The notes: generated from the letters alone by a model not told the origin. A DNA stretch of 64,000 bases from Cherax quadricarinatus (GCF_038502225.1 NC_091378.1:3489949-3553948); one strand, 5' to 3'. Positions 32,702 through 45,275 are shown, counted from the stretch's first letter. Numbers and translations are program-made.

Positions 32702-33650
32702 AGTCAGTGTACTGGGTGGACGGTATACCACCCACAGTAATAACAACAGTCAGTGTACTGGGTGGACGGTATACCACCCACAGTAATAACAACAGTCAGT
32801 GTACTGGGTGGACGGTATACCACCCACAGTAATAACAACAGTCAGTGTACTGGGTGGACGGTATACCACCCACAGTAATAACAACAGTCAGTGTACTGGG
32901 TGGACGGTATACCACCCACAGTAATAACAACAGTGTACTGGGTGGACGGTATACCACCCACAGTAATAACAACAGTGTGCTGGGTGGACGGTATACCACC
33001 CACAGTAATAACAACAGTCAGTGTACTGGGTGGACGGTATACCACCCACAGTAAAAACAACAGTGTACTGGGTGGACGGTATACCACCCACAGTAAAAAC
33101 AACAGTCAGCGTACTGGGTGGACGGTATACCACCCACAGTAATAAGAGTCAGTGTACTGGGTGGACGGTATACCACCCACAGTAATAACAACAGTCAGTG
33201 TACTGGGTGGACGGTATACCACCCACAGTAAAAGCAACAGTCAGTGTACTGGGTGGACGGTATACCACCCACAGTAAAAACAACAGTCAGTGTACTGGGT
33301 GGACGGTATGCCACCCACAGTAAAAACAACAGTGTACTGGGTGGACGGTATGCCACCCACAGTAAAAACAGTCAGTGTACTGGGTGGACGGTATGCCACC
33401 CACAGTAATAACAACAGTCAGTGTACTGGGTGGACGGTATACCACCCACAGTAATAACAACAGTCAGTGTACTGGGTGGACGGTATGCCACCCACAGTAA
33501 TAACAACAGTCAGTGTACTGGGTGGACGGTATACCACCCACAGTAATAACAACAGTCAGTGTACTGGGTGGACGGTATGCCACCCACAGTAATAACAACA
33601 GTCAGTGTACTGAGTGGACAGTATACCACCCACAGGAATAACAACAGTCA
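32702..33650 (+). repeat. 46/42-bp minisatellite with internal hairpin
   Basis: About 21 units containing 'gtactgggtggacggtatac' and 'cacccacagtaataacaa'. Each unit has GGGTGG and CCACCC as inverted arms around 'acggtata'. Some units lack 4 bp (42 bp). A short (CTTG)n run lies at 33714-33747. Confidence 0.9.
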
Positions 33651-33959
33651 CCCTCAAAGTAGCAAGTATCGCAGATATTGCCAACGGCTATTGTGGAAAT
33701 TCTTGGAAGTCCCCTTGCTTGCTTGCTTACTTGCTTGCTTACTTGGGTCAGGCGCGACAGGTGTGGCCAGCAAAACACCAGTTCCTTCGTAACACACTCC
33801 TGCAGCATCCCAAGCGGGACTGCTAATATCGTACAAAAGTTAGGAACGTTAAAATATTCTACAGAATATAACTAAGTGTCAGTTGTTGAATAGAATGATG
33901 AGTACGGCTGTCTACTAGCTAAGATCCCTCATATACATGGATCTCACGGTACATTAGAT

Positions 33960-34165
33960 ATGAACAGACGGCTGTCTCAGTGTATATACACCGAGAGGTG
34001 TATGACTCCCAGTGTATATACACTGGGAATTTATTTAAACTCTCGAAACCTGTTTTAAGGATCAGAATATTCTTAGTTGTGATGGAGTGGTGACATGCAG
34101 CCTTAATGACCATCGTGTAGTCGATAGAATTTAAACCTCCATTAACCAGCCATCCTTGAATCATG
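33960..34165 (-). repeat. Dispersed family D copy with 22-bp palindrome
   Basis: A perfect 22-bp palindrome centred on GTATATAC (34007-34028) is followed by 'cttaatgaccatcgtgtag' and 'tagaatttaaacctccatta'. The region up to 34360 is otherwise unassigned. Confidence 0.65.
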
Positions 34166-34365
34166 GCTGAAGTGCACTGCCCCAAACAGTATCTCACTAC
34201 CAGTAACAGATAGATATCCAGGCTGATAGATCCTACCCCCGCAACGGATGTACCGTTACCGTTGACCCTGTTATATGTTATAATATGTATCCCTGCATAA
34301 GTATCCCCTGCCACTGGCAGAGGGTACTTATATACTGTAGATTAACGCAACACTGTCTCCAGTTC

Positions 34366-34440
34366 TCCAGTATATCAGTCCCCTCTGTATTCGACTGAAG
34401 AAACCTGCTGAGAAGGCGAAAAGTTTCGCCAATTTGTCTT
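34366..34440 (+). mobile_element. Class 1 ribozyme-like dispersed element, short copy
   Basis: CTGAAGA (34395-34401), an extra A, CCT (34404-34406)/AGG (34414-34416) inside an A-C mismatch, then GAAAA (34418-34422; C to A change) and GTT. CGA (34392-34394) pairs fully with TCG (34426-34428). Confidence 0.55.
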
Positions 34441-34444
34441 ATTC

Positions 34445-34575
34445 ATCTACCAACACATCGGCAGAGTGGCCCGGAAAAGAAGCAATTTCTTCATCACTCA
34501 CTCCATCACTGTCTTGCCAGAGGCGTACCAACACTACAGTTCAACAACTGCATCATATCTCCACCCCTCCTTCGA
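34445..34575 (-). repeat. RTE-like LINE 3' UTR fragment
   Basis: 'aacacatcggcagagtggcc' and 'catcactgtcttgccagagg' match the reverse 3' UTR segment at 61870-61960. Ends in an A-run at 34580. Confidence 0.6.
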
Positions 34576-34663
34576 TAAATAAAAAAAAAAAACGCATTCT
34601 TGACGTTACCAGCGTCATTACGTAGTGACGTAGTGCGAATGTGACGGAAATAAAAACACAGAA

Positions 34664-35462
34664 GGGTCCCGTTTATACAGCAGGTTAAGTTCCGTGCTAC
34701 TGTAGGGCCTCACTTATACAGCAGGTAAGGTTCCGGGCTACTATAGAGCCCCACTTATACAGCAGGTAAGGTTCCGGGCTACTATAGAGCCCCACTTATA
34801 CAGCAGGTTAGGTTCCGTGCTACTGTAGGGCCCACTTATACAGCAGGTTAGGTTCCGTGCTACTGTAGGGCCCACTTATACAGCAAGTTAGGTTCCGGGC
34901 TACTATAGAAAGACACTTATACAGCAGGTTAGGTTCTGGGTTACTGCTGTAAAGTGAATCATAGCCTTGTCTTCACTTTCCAAGGCATATAAAAGCCTAA
35001 TAACATATTTACACTATCATACATTAAGTGAGCAATACAGTTAGGCCTAAAAAAACATTCATATACAGTACACACATTACTTACCTTAAAATATTTTCAT
35101 CCTTATCTGAATAAATGAAGAATGGCTATAATTGAAAACCGCCGCATTAGCGAAACGCCATAAAGCGAAACATTGTAAAGGTAAACGCCGTAAAGCGAAA
35201 CATTGTAAAGGTAAACGCCGTAAAGCGAAACATTGTAAAGGTAAACGCCGTAAAGCGAAACATTGTAAAGGTAAACGCCGTAAAGCGAAACATTGTAAAG
35301 GTAAACGCCGTAAAGCGAAACATTGTAAAGGTAAACGCCGTAAAGCGAAACATTGTAAAGGTAAACGCCGTAAAGCGAAACATTGTAAAGGTAAACGCCG
35401 TAAAGCGAAACATTGTAAAGGTAAACGCCGTAAAGCTAAGCGCTGTAAAGCGAGGCCTCCCT
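34664..35462. mobile_element. DNA-transposon (MITE-like) relic with both ends expanded
   Basis: The left end ('gggcctcacttatacagc') and right end (reverse 'aggcctcgctttacagc') match as ~16-bp terminal inverted repeats. The left end is repeated about 7 times (41-bp unit, 34664-34945). Just inside the right end a 30-bp unit ('cgccgtaaagcgaaacattg' start) is repeated 9 times (35156-35425). The unique interior (about 34946-35155) has no transposase. Class assignment (Tc1/mariner or pogo-like) is a guess. Confidence 0.6.
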
Positions 35463-35656
35463 GTACAGTCCTCTAGTCCCAGCTAGCCAGAGTGAGCTGT
35501 GCTCTCTGGTATACATTATGACTACATGCAACAAAGTGAGCTTTACGTATACTCACTTGTGAAGCTTTAGATATAGTTTTAATTATGCTGTATTTTTCTT
35601 CTGTAATACAACACAATGACGTCACGTTTCTTTTTCACATTTAACTTTATTTGAAA

Positions 35657-35701
35657 CAGGTAAATAATAATAATAATAATAATCATAATAATGATTATGA
35701 T

Positions 35702-35750
<49 letters not shown>

Positions 35751-35823
35751 TAATAATAATAATTATTATGATTATAATAATAATAATAATAAAATTATTA
35801 TTATTATAATAATAATAATAATA

Positions 35824-35861
<38 letters not shown>

Positions 35862-35888
35862 GATAATAGTAATAATAATAATAATGAT

Positions 35889-35959
<71 letters not shown>

Positions 35960-35985
35960 CGATAATAATAATAATGATCTTCATT
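35657..35985. repeat. (AAT)n / (TTA)n microsatellite, tail of a SINE
   Basis: About 330 bp with orientation switches (AAT to TTA near 35762 and 35820). Directly adjoins the 3' end of the reverse SINE at 35986, so it is that element's simple-repeat tail, enlarged. Confidence 0.85.
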
Positions 35986-36165
35986 TCTACAGGTACATAA
36001 TTCAACTTATACAGACCATAGCTGACATCAGCGACATGTTACTCTATACAAAGTCCCTTGTTATGCAGAGCATTTCCTACAACTTAGGTTAATTTTGTCC
36101 CCCAGGATGCGACCCACACCAGTCGACTAACACCCAGGTACCTACTTACTGCTAGGTGAACAGGG
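35986..36165 (-). mobile_element. SINE family 1, body plus tail type B
   Basis: In reverse: 'tgctaggtgaacagggg', 'cgactaacacccaggtacct', 'aggatgcgacccacacc', then a tail with 'cccttgttatgcagagcatt' ending 'ttcatttctacaggtac'. This tail differs from type A (1739, 5087) and type C (58208). Confidence 0.7.
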
Positions 36166-36189
36166 GCAGGAGTCCCTGTTCACCTAGCA
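36150..36189. repeat. 16-bp-arm foldback of SINE body
   Basis: 36150-36165 pairs perfectly with 36174-36189 (loop 8 nt). The right arm is the SINE body sequence turned back on itself. Confidence 0.8.
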
Positions 36190-36420
36190 ATAAAGTCTAC
36201 TACTGCACGAGGGTCATTAAGGCTTCATGTCACCTATTCGTCATCAGTCAAGAATATTATTAAAACTCAGATTTATGTAATATAGTCTAAGATATTTCTA
36301 TCCATTATGGAATTTAGAATAACTGTCTTAGATGGAGAGGCGCTAAACCCTGAGGGAGCCACACGGAGCCTGTAAAAAACATAAAACCATTGATGTTTAT
36401 TTACCCTCAGGTCTTGAATT
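36190..36420 (+). repeat. Family D and Ret-A remnants
   Basis: 'gcacgagggtcattaaggct' (family D) is at 36208; 'gcgctaaaccctgaggg' (Ret-A, minus) at 36340. Confidence 0.5.
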
Positions 36421-36535
36421 AGGGGTCAGTCCCCCAGGTTATATACACCGAGTGATTTAGGGGTCAGTCCCCCAGGTTATATACACCGAGTGATTTAGGG
36501 GTCAGTCCCCCAGGTTATATACACCGAGAGGTCTT
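36421..36535 (+). repeat. ~46-bp tandem repeat (aggggtcagtcccccaggtt...)
   Basis: Three units ending in 'atatacaccgag', the family D flank motif. The flank has been amplified together with the D end. Confidence 0.8.
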
Positions 36536-36619
36536 TATCAGTGAGTACTGTATACACCGAGACGTGGTTGTCTCTCAGTATATTCACCAAGAGGCATATA
36601 TCCCTAACAGTGTATATAC

Positions 36620-36895
36620 ACTGGTGGTATACAGGTGTCTCAGGTGGTATGCAGGAGTTTCAGGTGGTGTGCATGTGTCTCAGGTGGTATACAGGTGTCT
36701 CAGGTGGTATGCAGGAGTTTCAGGTGGTGTACATGTGTCTCAGGTGGTATACAGGTGTCTCAGGTGGTATGCAGGAGTTTCAGGTGGTGTGCATGTGTCT
36801 CAGGTGGTATACAGGTGTCTCAGGTGGTATGCAGGAGTTTCAGGTGGTGTGCATGTGCCTCAGGTGGTATACAGGTGTCTCAGATGGTGCACAGG
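36620..36895 (+). repeat. 60-bp minisatellite built of three 20-bp subunits
   Basis: About 4.5 units of 'caggtggtatacaggtgtct', 'caggtggtatgcaggagttt' and 'caggtggtgtgcatgtgtct'. 60 bp preserves frame, so three open frames result; these are artefacts. Confidence 0.9.
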
Positions 36896-37061
36896 TGAGA
36901 AACATTCAGTAACCCAGCAAGCCAACCCACCTTTTGCAATTAAGCCACAATATCCGCTTTATGGCACCTTGCTGTAAAGACGTCTCGCCCACCACGGACG
37001 AAACGTCTTCTTAAATGAAGAGAAAACGACTTGTGGGTGTATTTAAAGCAAGAAATAAGAG

Positions 37062-37104
37062 CTAAACTGAACACTGTCTAGCTGCTAGATAGTGTTCAGT
37101 TTAG
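37062..37104. repeat. 20-bp-arm foldback with 3-nt loop
   Basis: 37062-37081 pairs with 37085-37104 with a single G-T pair; the loop is CTG. It follows a GACGAAACGTCT motif at 37002. Confidence 0.85.
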
Positions 37105-38089
<985 letters not shown>

Positions 38090-38091
38090 TG

Positions 38092-38275
38092 TGTGTGTGT
38101 TCATCACCCGTGTTCATCACTCGTGTTCATCACCTGTGTTCATCGCCTGTGTTCATCGCCTGTGTTCATCACCTGTGTTCATCGCCTGTGTTCACTACCT
38201 GTGTTCATCGCCTGTGTTCACTACCTGTGTTCATTACCTATGTTCATCAACTGTGTTCATGTTCAAAGTTCATCA
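38092..38275 (+). repeat. 13-bp tandem repeat (tgtgttcatcgcc)
   Basis: About 13 units; variants 'catcacc', 'cactacc'. Confidence 0.85.
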
Positions 38276-38324
38276 TAACTGTTCATTAACTTGTAAAATT
38301 TAGGTTATGTTTGTTCTCTCTTCT

Positions 38325-38535
38325 GTTCTTAGTGTAGACCCCTTGTAGACCACTGCAGACCTTTTGTAGACTTTCTGTAGACCTCTTGTACACATTTTGT
38401 AGATCTCTTGTAGACCTTAATACGCATCTTCTAGCCCTTTGTAGACATCTTGTAGCTCTTTGTAGACACGTGTAGACCTCTTGTAGACCTTTGTAGATCT
38501 TTGTGCTCTTGTAGACCTCTTGTAGACCTTTGTAG
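38325..38535 (+). repeat. Degenerate 'cttgtagacctttgtagac' repeat
   Basis: Irregular 10-20 bp units rich in 'tgtagac'. Confidence 0.75.
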
Positions 38536-38604
38536 TTCCATTAATTGGTAAATAAGTGGAGGGTGGTAAATGTTCTTGCGTGTTCTTTCAGGTATGATTA
38601 TTCA

Positions 38605-39090
38605 GTCTTTTTGTACGCATGATAAATCATTCTCATTCATGCATGATCAATCATTCCCTTCCTTACGCATGATAGAACCTTCTCATTTATGCATGATCAA
38701 TCATTCCCTTCCTTACGCATGATAGAACCTTCTCATTTATGCATGATCAATCATTCCCTTCCTTACGCATGATAGAACCTTCTCATTCATGCATGATCAA
38801 ACATTCCCTTCCTTACGCATGATAGAACCTTCTCATTTATGCATGATCAAGCATTCCCTTCCTTACGTATGACAGAACCTCATTTATGCATGCTCAAACA
38901 TTCCCTTCCTTACGCATGATAGAACCTTCTCATTTATGCATGATCAAGCATTCCCTTCCTTACGTATGACAGAACCTCATTTATGCATGCTCAAACATTC
39001 CCTTCCTTACGCATGATAGAACCTTCTCATTTATGCATGCTCAAACATTCCCTTCCTTACGCATGATAGAACCTTCTCATCTACGCATGA
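38605..39090 (+). repeat. 50-bp minisatellite (acgcatgatagaaccttctc...)
   Basis: About nine units, period 50 bp in the regular part, with a recurring pair of variant units ('acgtatgacagaacctca') at 38866 and 38960. Confidence 0.85.
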
Positions 39091-39169
39091 TTTAAACCTG
39101 GTTCACAACCCTCTCCCAGATCAAGTCAACATTCTGGACGAGTCACAATTATTAGCACCGTGGGAGGAG

Positions 39170-39350
39170 CCTGGAGCCCAGGTATGATTGATGGTCCACC
39201 CTGCTTAGTAATCATCCGTGGCGTTGCTGTGGTCGCGGCCAATAGGAGGCATAGTTCACGCTGCAACAGCCAATCACAGTCAATGGGTGCTATAGACTAG
39301 CCAATAGCCAGGAGAGTCGCCAATCAGACTGCAGTTCTGATGGTGATGGA
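39170..39350. promoter_or_regulatory. Cluster of four CCAAT boxes (tentative)
   Basis: CCAAT occurs at 39239-39243, 39270-39274, 39301-39305 and 39320-39324, all on the plus strand, spaced 31, 31 and 19 bp. No TATA or gene follows; it could equally be a decayed 31-bp tandem repeat. Confidence 0.25.
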
Positions 39351-39439
39351 CCATGCATCTGTCTGTTATAGGTGGGTGTGTTGTAGAGCGAATGTGTTAT
39401 TATACCTATTATACCTATTATACCTATGTGTTGGTGGGT

Positions 39440-39670
39440 TTTTGGGAGGTTGGGTTATAGAAAGGTGTTCTGGGGTGTTTTGTAGGTGTTCTGGTGTTTT
39501 GGAGTGGTGTGTAGGTGTTCTGAAGTGTTTTGGAGTATTCTGGGGTGTTCCGTAGATGTTCTGGGGTGTTTTGTAGGTGTTCTGGGGGGTTTCGGGGTGG
39601 TCTGTAGGTGTTTTGGGGTGTTCTGTTGGTGTTCTGAGGTCTTCTGTAGGTGTTCTGGGTGTTCCTGTAT
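39440..39670 (+). repeat. Degenerate 'tgttctggggtgttttgtag' repeat
   Basis: About 10 irregular units of 20-28 bp. Confidence 0.8.
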
Positions 39671-39719
39671 TGTACTGCCCATGGCTTGTATTGTGGTGTT
39701 CTTAGTACAATAGTGTTCA

Positions 39720-40085
39720 CCTATAGTGTTCACTCATAGTGTTCACTCATAGTGTTCACCTTTTGTGTTCACTCAGTGTAGAGCTTTATCAAGTTATGTT
39801 TCACTCTTCGCAGAGCTTTATCAAGTCATGTTTCACTCAGTGTAGAGCTTTATCAAGTTATGTTTCACTTTTCGTAGAGCTTTATCAAGTCATGTTTCAC
39901 TCAGTGTAGAGCTTTATCAAGTCATGTTTCACTCAGTGTAGAGCTTTATCAAGTCATGTTTCACTCAGTGTAGAGCTTTATCAAGTTATGTTTCACTTTT
40001 CGTAGAGCTTTATCAAGTCATGTTTCACTCAGTGTAGAGCTTTATCAAGTCATGTTTCACTCAGTGTAGAGCTTTATCAAGTTTA
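39720..40085 (-). repeat. Tandem array of a GTGAAACAT/hairpin motif
   Basis: About ten units of roughly 30 bp, in alternating types ('cagtgtagagctttatcaag', 'cttttcgtagagctttatca'). On the minus strand: TTGATAAAGCTC, loop, GAG, TGAAACAT, the same layout as the 32-bp satellite at 3101-3597 but diverged. Confidence 0.7.
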
Positions 40086-40194
40086 TGAAGTGGCACAGCT
40101 GACCACGACTGGACAGTTCTCCATCCAGTTGACAGTATGACTGACAAAGGCAGGAAATCCAAGGAGGTGGTGTATCCTCGAGGTGAAAGTGACC

Positions 40195-40875
<681 letters not shown>

Positions 40876-40899
40876 AAAATGGTTGGTTGATTAATTTAG

Positions 40900-41060
40900 G
40901 TTTAAAGTCTATTCACTACACGGTTGGTTGGTTAATGGGGTTTAAATTCCATCTACTACTCGAGGGTCATTAAGGCTGCAGGTCACCTGTACACCACCAG
41001 TCAAGAATATTTTAATACCTAAAACAGTGATTAATGTAAACTACGAGTGGATATATACTT
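40900..41060 (+). repeat. Dispersed family D copy
   Basis: 'gggtttaaattccatctact', 'cgagggtcattaaggctgca', 'ggtcacctgtacaccaccag'. A second start-like segment precedes it at 40895. Confidence 0.7.
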
Positions 41061-41084
41061 ATATACTCACATCATTCAGTGATA

Positions 41085-41375
41085 TCTACAGGGGATACCT
41101 CCAAGTGAAGTATACTTATGAGGGGGATACCTCTATATTAGGAATACAGCTGAGGGATACCTTGACGAATGCCTCCTTGTGAAGGGACATTTCGAGGAAT
41201 AACCGTGAGGAATACTTGTGAGGGACACACGTCAGGGATACTAGTAAGGGATGCCTGTAAGGGATACCTGTGAGGAATACCCGCGAGGGATACCTTGAGA
41301 ATCATCTCCCCGTGAATACCATGTGGAGTACCACGAGGAATACCTCCTGTCATGGATATCTGGAGGTATTCCTGA
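41085..41375 (+). repeat. Degenerate 'gagggatacc' repeat
   Basis: Irregular 15-25 bp units with 'gaggaatacc' or 'aagggatacc'. Confidence 0.65.
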
Positions 41376-41409
41376 TAAATATTTGGTGGGTAAAAGCGGA
41401 TGTACAGTA

Positions 41410-43432
41410 GCTGGGATAAGGTGGATGTAGGTGGGTGAAGGTGGATGTAGGTGGATGTAGGTGGGTGAAGGTGCATGTAGGTGGCTGAAGGTGAGTGAAG
41501 GTGGATGTAGGTAGATGTAGGTGGATGTAGGTGGGTGAAGGTGAGTGAAGATGGATGTAGGCAGGTGAAGGTGGGTGAAGGTGGATGAGGGTGGATGTAG
41601 GTGGGTGAAGGTAGATGTAGGTGGGTGAAGGCGGATGTAGGTGGATGTATGTGGGTGAATGTGGGTATAGGTGAGTGAAGGTGGATGTAGGTGGGTAAAG
41701 GTGGGTGTAGGTGGGTGAAGGTGGATGAAGGTGGAAGTACGTGGGTGAAGGTGGATGTAAGTGGGTGAAGGTGGGTGAAGATGGGTGTAGGTGGGTGAAA
41801 GTGGGTGAAGGTGGGTGAAGATGGGTGTAGGTGGGTGAGTGGGTGTAGGTAGGTGAAATTGGATGTAGGTGGGTGAAGGCGGGTGAAAGTGGATGTAGGT
41901 GGGTGAAGGTGGATGTAAATGGGTGAAGGTGGGTGAAGGTGAGTGAAGGTGGATGTAGGCAGCTGAAGGTGGATGCAGGTGGATGTAGGTGGGTGAAGGT
42001 AGATGTAGGTGGATGTAGGTGGGTGAAGGCGGATGTAGGTGGATGTATGTGGGTGAAGGTGGGTGTAGGTGAGTGAAGGTGGATGTAGGTGGGTGAAGGT
42101 GGGTGTAGGTGGGTGAAGGTGGATGAAGGTGGAAGTACGTGGGTGAAGGTGGGTGTAGGTTGATGTAGGTGGATGAAGGTGGGTGTAGGTGGATGAAGGT
42201 GGATGAAGGCAGGTGAAGGTGGGTGAAGGTGGATGTAGGTGGATGTAGGTGGGTGAAGGTGGGTGAAGGTAGATGTAGGTGGATGTAGGTGGGTGAAGGC
42301 GGATGTAGGTGGATGTATGTGGGTGAAGGTGGGTGTAGGTGAGTGAAGGTGGATGTAGGTGGGTGAAGGTGGGTGTAGGTGGGTGAAGATGGATGAAGGT
42401 GGAAGTACGTGGGTGAAGGTGGGTGTAGGTGGATGTAGGTGGGTGAAGGTGGGTGTAGGTGGGTGGAGGTGGATGTGGGTAGGTGAAGGTGGGTGAAGGT
42501 GGATGTAGATGGGTGAAGGTGGGTGAAGGTGGGTGAAGATGGGTGTAGGTGGGTGAAAGTGGGTGAAGGTGGGTGAAGATGGGTGTAGGTGGGTGAGTGG
42601 GTGTAGGTGGGTGAAATTGGATGTAGGTGGGTGAAGGCGGGTGAAAGTGGATGTAGGTGGGTGAAGGTGGATGTAAATGGGTGAAGGTGGGTGAAGGTGG
42701 ATGTAGGCAAGTGAAGGTGGATGCAGGTGGATGTAGGTGGGTGAAGGTGGGTGAAGGTAGATGTAGGTGGATGTAGGTGGGTGAAGGCGGATGTAGGTGG
42801 ATGTATGTGGGTGAAGGTGGGTGTAGGTGAGTGAAGGTGGATGTAGATGGGTGAAGGTGGGTGAAGGTGGGTGTAGGCGGGTGAAGGTGGATGTAGGTGG
42901 GTGAAGGTGGGTGTAGGTGGGTGAAAGTGGATGAAGGTGGAAGTACGTGGGTGAAGGTGAGTGTAGGTTGATGTAGGTGGATGAAGGTGGATGTAGGTGG
43001 GTGAAGGTGGATGTAGATGGGTGAAGGTGGGTGAAGGTGGGTGTAGGCGGGTGAAGGTGGATGTAAGTGGGTGAAGGTGGGTGTAGGTGGGTGAAAGTGG
43101 ATGAAGGTGGAAGTACGTGGGTGAAGGTGGATGTGAATGAAGGTGGGTGAAGATGGGTGTAGGTGGGTGAAAGTGGGTGAAGGAGGGTGAAGATGGGTGT
43201 AGGTGGGTGAGTGGGTGTAGGTGGGTGAAATTGGATGTAAGTGGGTGAAGGAGGGTGAAAGTGGATGTAGGTGGGTGAAGGTGGATGTAAATAGGTGAAG
43301 GTCGATGTAAATGGGTGAAGGTGGATGTAAATGGGTGAAGGTGGATGTATGTGGGTGAAGGGGGGCGAAGGTGGATGTATAAGTGGGTGAAGGTGGATGT
43401 AGGTGGGTGAATGTGGGTTAAGATGGGTGTAG
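41410..43432 (+). repeat. 2-kb G-rich minisatellite (gtgggtgaaggtggatgtag)
   Basis: About 100 units of a 20-bp pattern made of two ~10-bp halves, heavily shuffled ('gtggatgaag', 'gtgggtgtag', 'gtggaagtac'). Long blocks are duplicated: the string around 41641-41860 recurs with edits around 42040-42150 and 42310-42420. The 489-codon His/Pro/Thr-rich minus frame is an artefact. Confidence 0.9.
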
Positions 43433-43439
43433 AATCTTA

Positions 43440-43800
43440 ATAGCCCTCAGCAACGTCTTTACAGGCGCCAAGCGCGTCACTGAAGACGTCAGTAGCAATG
43501 ACGCACGCGCCACGCCGGCATCTACGGACGCCGGCGTGGAACTGAAGAAAAATGGAGCAGAGCTGCGTCAATTATACTTCAACGCCGGGAGAAACGAGAG
43601 CGCCTGGCAGCGCCTGTGATTGGTGGGCTGGCGTGTGACATCATGGCCACACCGATCAATCATCGCGTGCCTTGGCAATCACGTGACAATTACGCCTCTC
43701 GAGATTGGTCTGCCGCTCCCCGAGATTAGCCAATGAGGAGGCGGAGTTGAGAGTTCACATGATAGACAGCTATCACAATGATAGCTGTCTTGGCGGAGGC
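43440..43800. promoter_or_regulatory. CpG- and CCAAT-rich promoter-like segment (tentative)
   Basis: Unlike its surroundings this is GC- and CpG-rich. It carries ATTGG at 43619-43623 and 43704-43708, CCAAT at 43730-43734, a CRE-like TGACATCA at 43636-43643, an E-box CACGTG at 43680-43685 and 'aagacgtcag' near 43483. Hairpins: 43510-43519 with 43530-43539, and 43764-43774 with 43780-43790. No TATA box or adjacent coding frame is visible, so a gene start is not proven. Confidence 0.3.
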
Positions 43801-43838
43801 CAGTTTCTAGCTCCTTACGCCCAGCTAACACCGATATA

Positions 43839-43842
<4 letters not shown>

Positions 43843-43890
<48 letters not shown>
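43843..43890 (+). repeat. (TA)n left of the MITE
   Basis: Pure TA run ending exactly where the MITE terminus starts. Confidence 0.95.
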
Positions 43891-44387
<497 letters not shown>

Positions 44388-44449
44388 AGAAATTTCGTTG
44401 ACTTTAGGCGGTGATTTTCTTATATTGGTGAGGGAGGGAGGGTAACAGG

Positions 44450-45275
44450 CAGTCCTCACAACACAAAATAATTTACGAGCAGTTCCCACAACACACAATA
44501 TCCGAGCTGTTCCCGCAACACAACATACAAACAGTTCCCGCAACACAAAATAATATACGAGCAGTACCCGCAACACAAAATAATGTATGAGCAGTCCCCA
44601 CAACAAACAATAATATACGAGCAGTTCGTGCAACATAATAATATAGAGCAGTCTGTGCAACGCATATGTTCAGTCCCCACAACACACTCTAGGATAGACC
44701 CTGCAACACACAATAATACATGACCAGTTCCCGCAACACCCAATAATATATGGGCAGTCTCCGCAACACAGTAATGTATGGGCAGTCCCTGAAACACAAT
44801 ATATGGGCAGTCCCTGAAACAATATATGGGCAGTCCCTGAAACAATATATGGGCAGTCCCTGAAACACAATATATGGGCAATCCCTGAAACAATATATGG
44901 GCAGTCCCTGCAACGCGCAATAATAGACTTCCAGTCCTCAACACACAATAAACTTCCAGTCCCTGCAACACTCAATAATAAAGTTCCAGTCCATTCGACA
45001 CACAATAATAGACGTCCAGTCACCGCAACACACAATAATAGACTTTCAGTCTCCGCAACTCACACTAATAGACAGGCAGTACCTGCAGGACACAATAATA
45101 GATGGTCAGCCCCCGAAACACACAGTAATAAACTTCCAGTCCCTGTAACACACGATAACAGACGGGCAATCCCCGCAACACACAAAGGTAGACTTCAAGT
45201 CCCTGTAACACACAATAATAATAGACTTCCAGTCCCCGCAACACACAATAATAGACGGGCAGTCCCCGCAACACA
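44450..45275 (+). repeat. ~28-bp degenerate minisatellite (cagtccccgcaacacacaat...)
   Basis: About 29 units. A subset around 44780-44910 is shortened ('gggcagtccctgaaaca'). Cys/Tyr/Leu-rich minus frames are artefacts. 45276-45560 shows no gene, only CTAG-rich sequence. Confidence 0.85.

Noticed and set aside
35132..35476. Lys/Arg/Cys-rich 114-codon frame (basic peptide)
   Set aside because: It is the 30-bp expansion inside a DNA-transposon relic; the basic composition comes from the repeat.
41241..42710. 489-codon Thr/His/Pro-rich minus frame
   Set aside because: G-rich minisatellite read on its C-rich strand; no non-repeat portion.
41410..43432. Interstitial telomere repeat
   Set aside because: The unit is a GTGGGTGAAG type, not TTAGG or TTAGGG.
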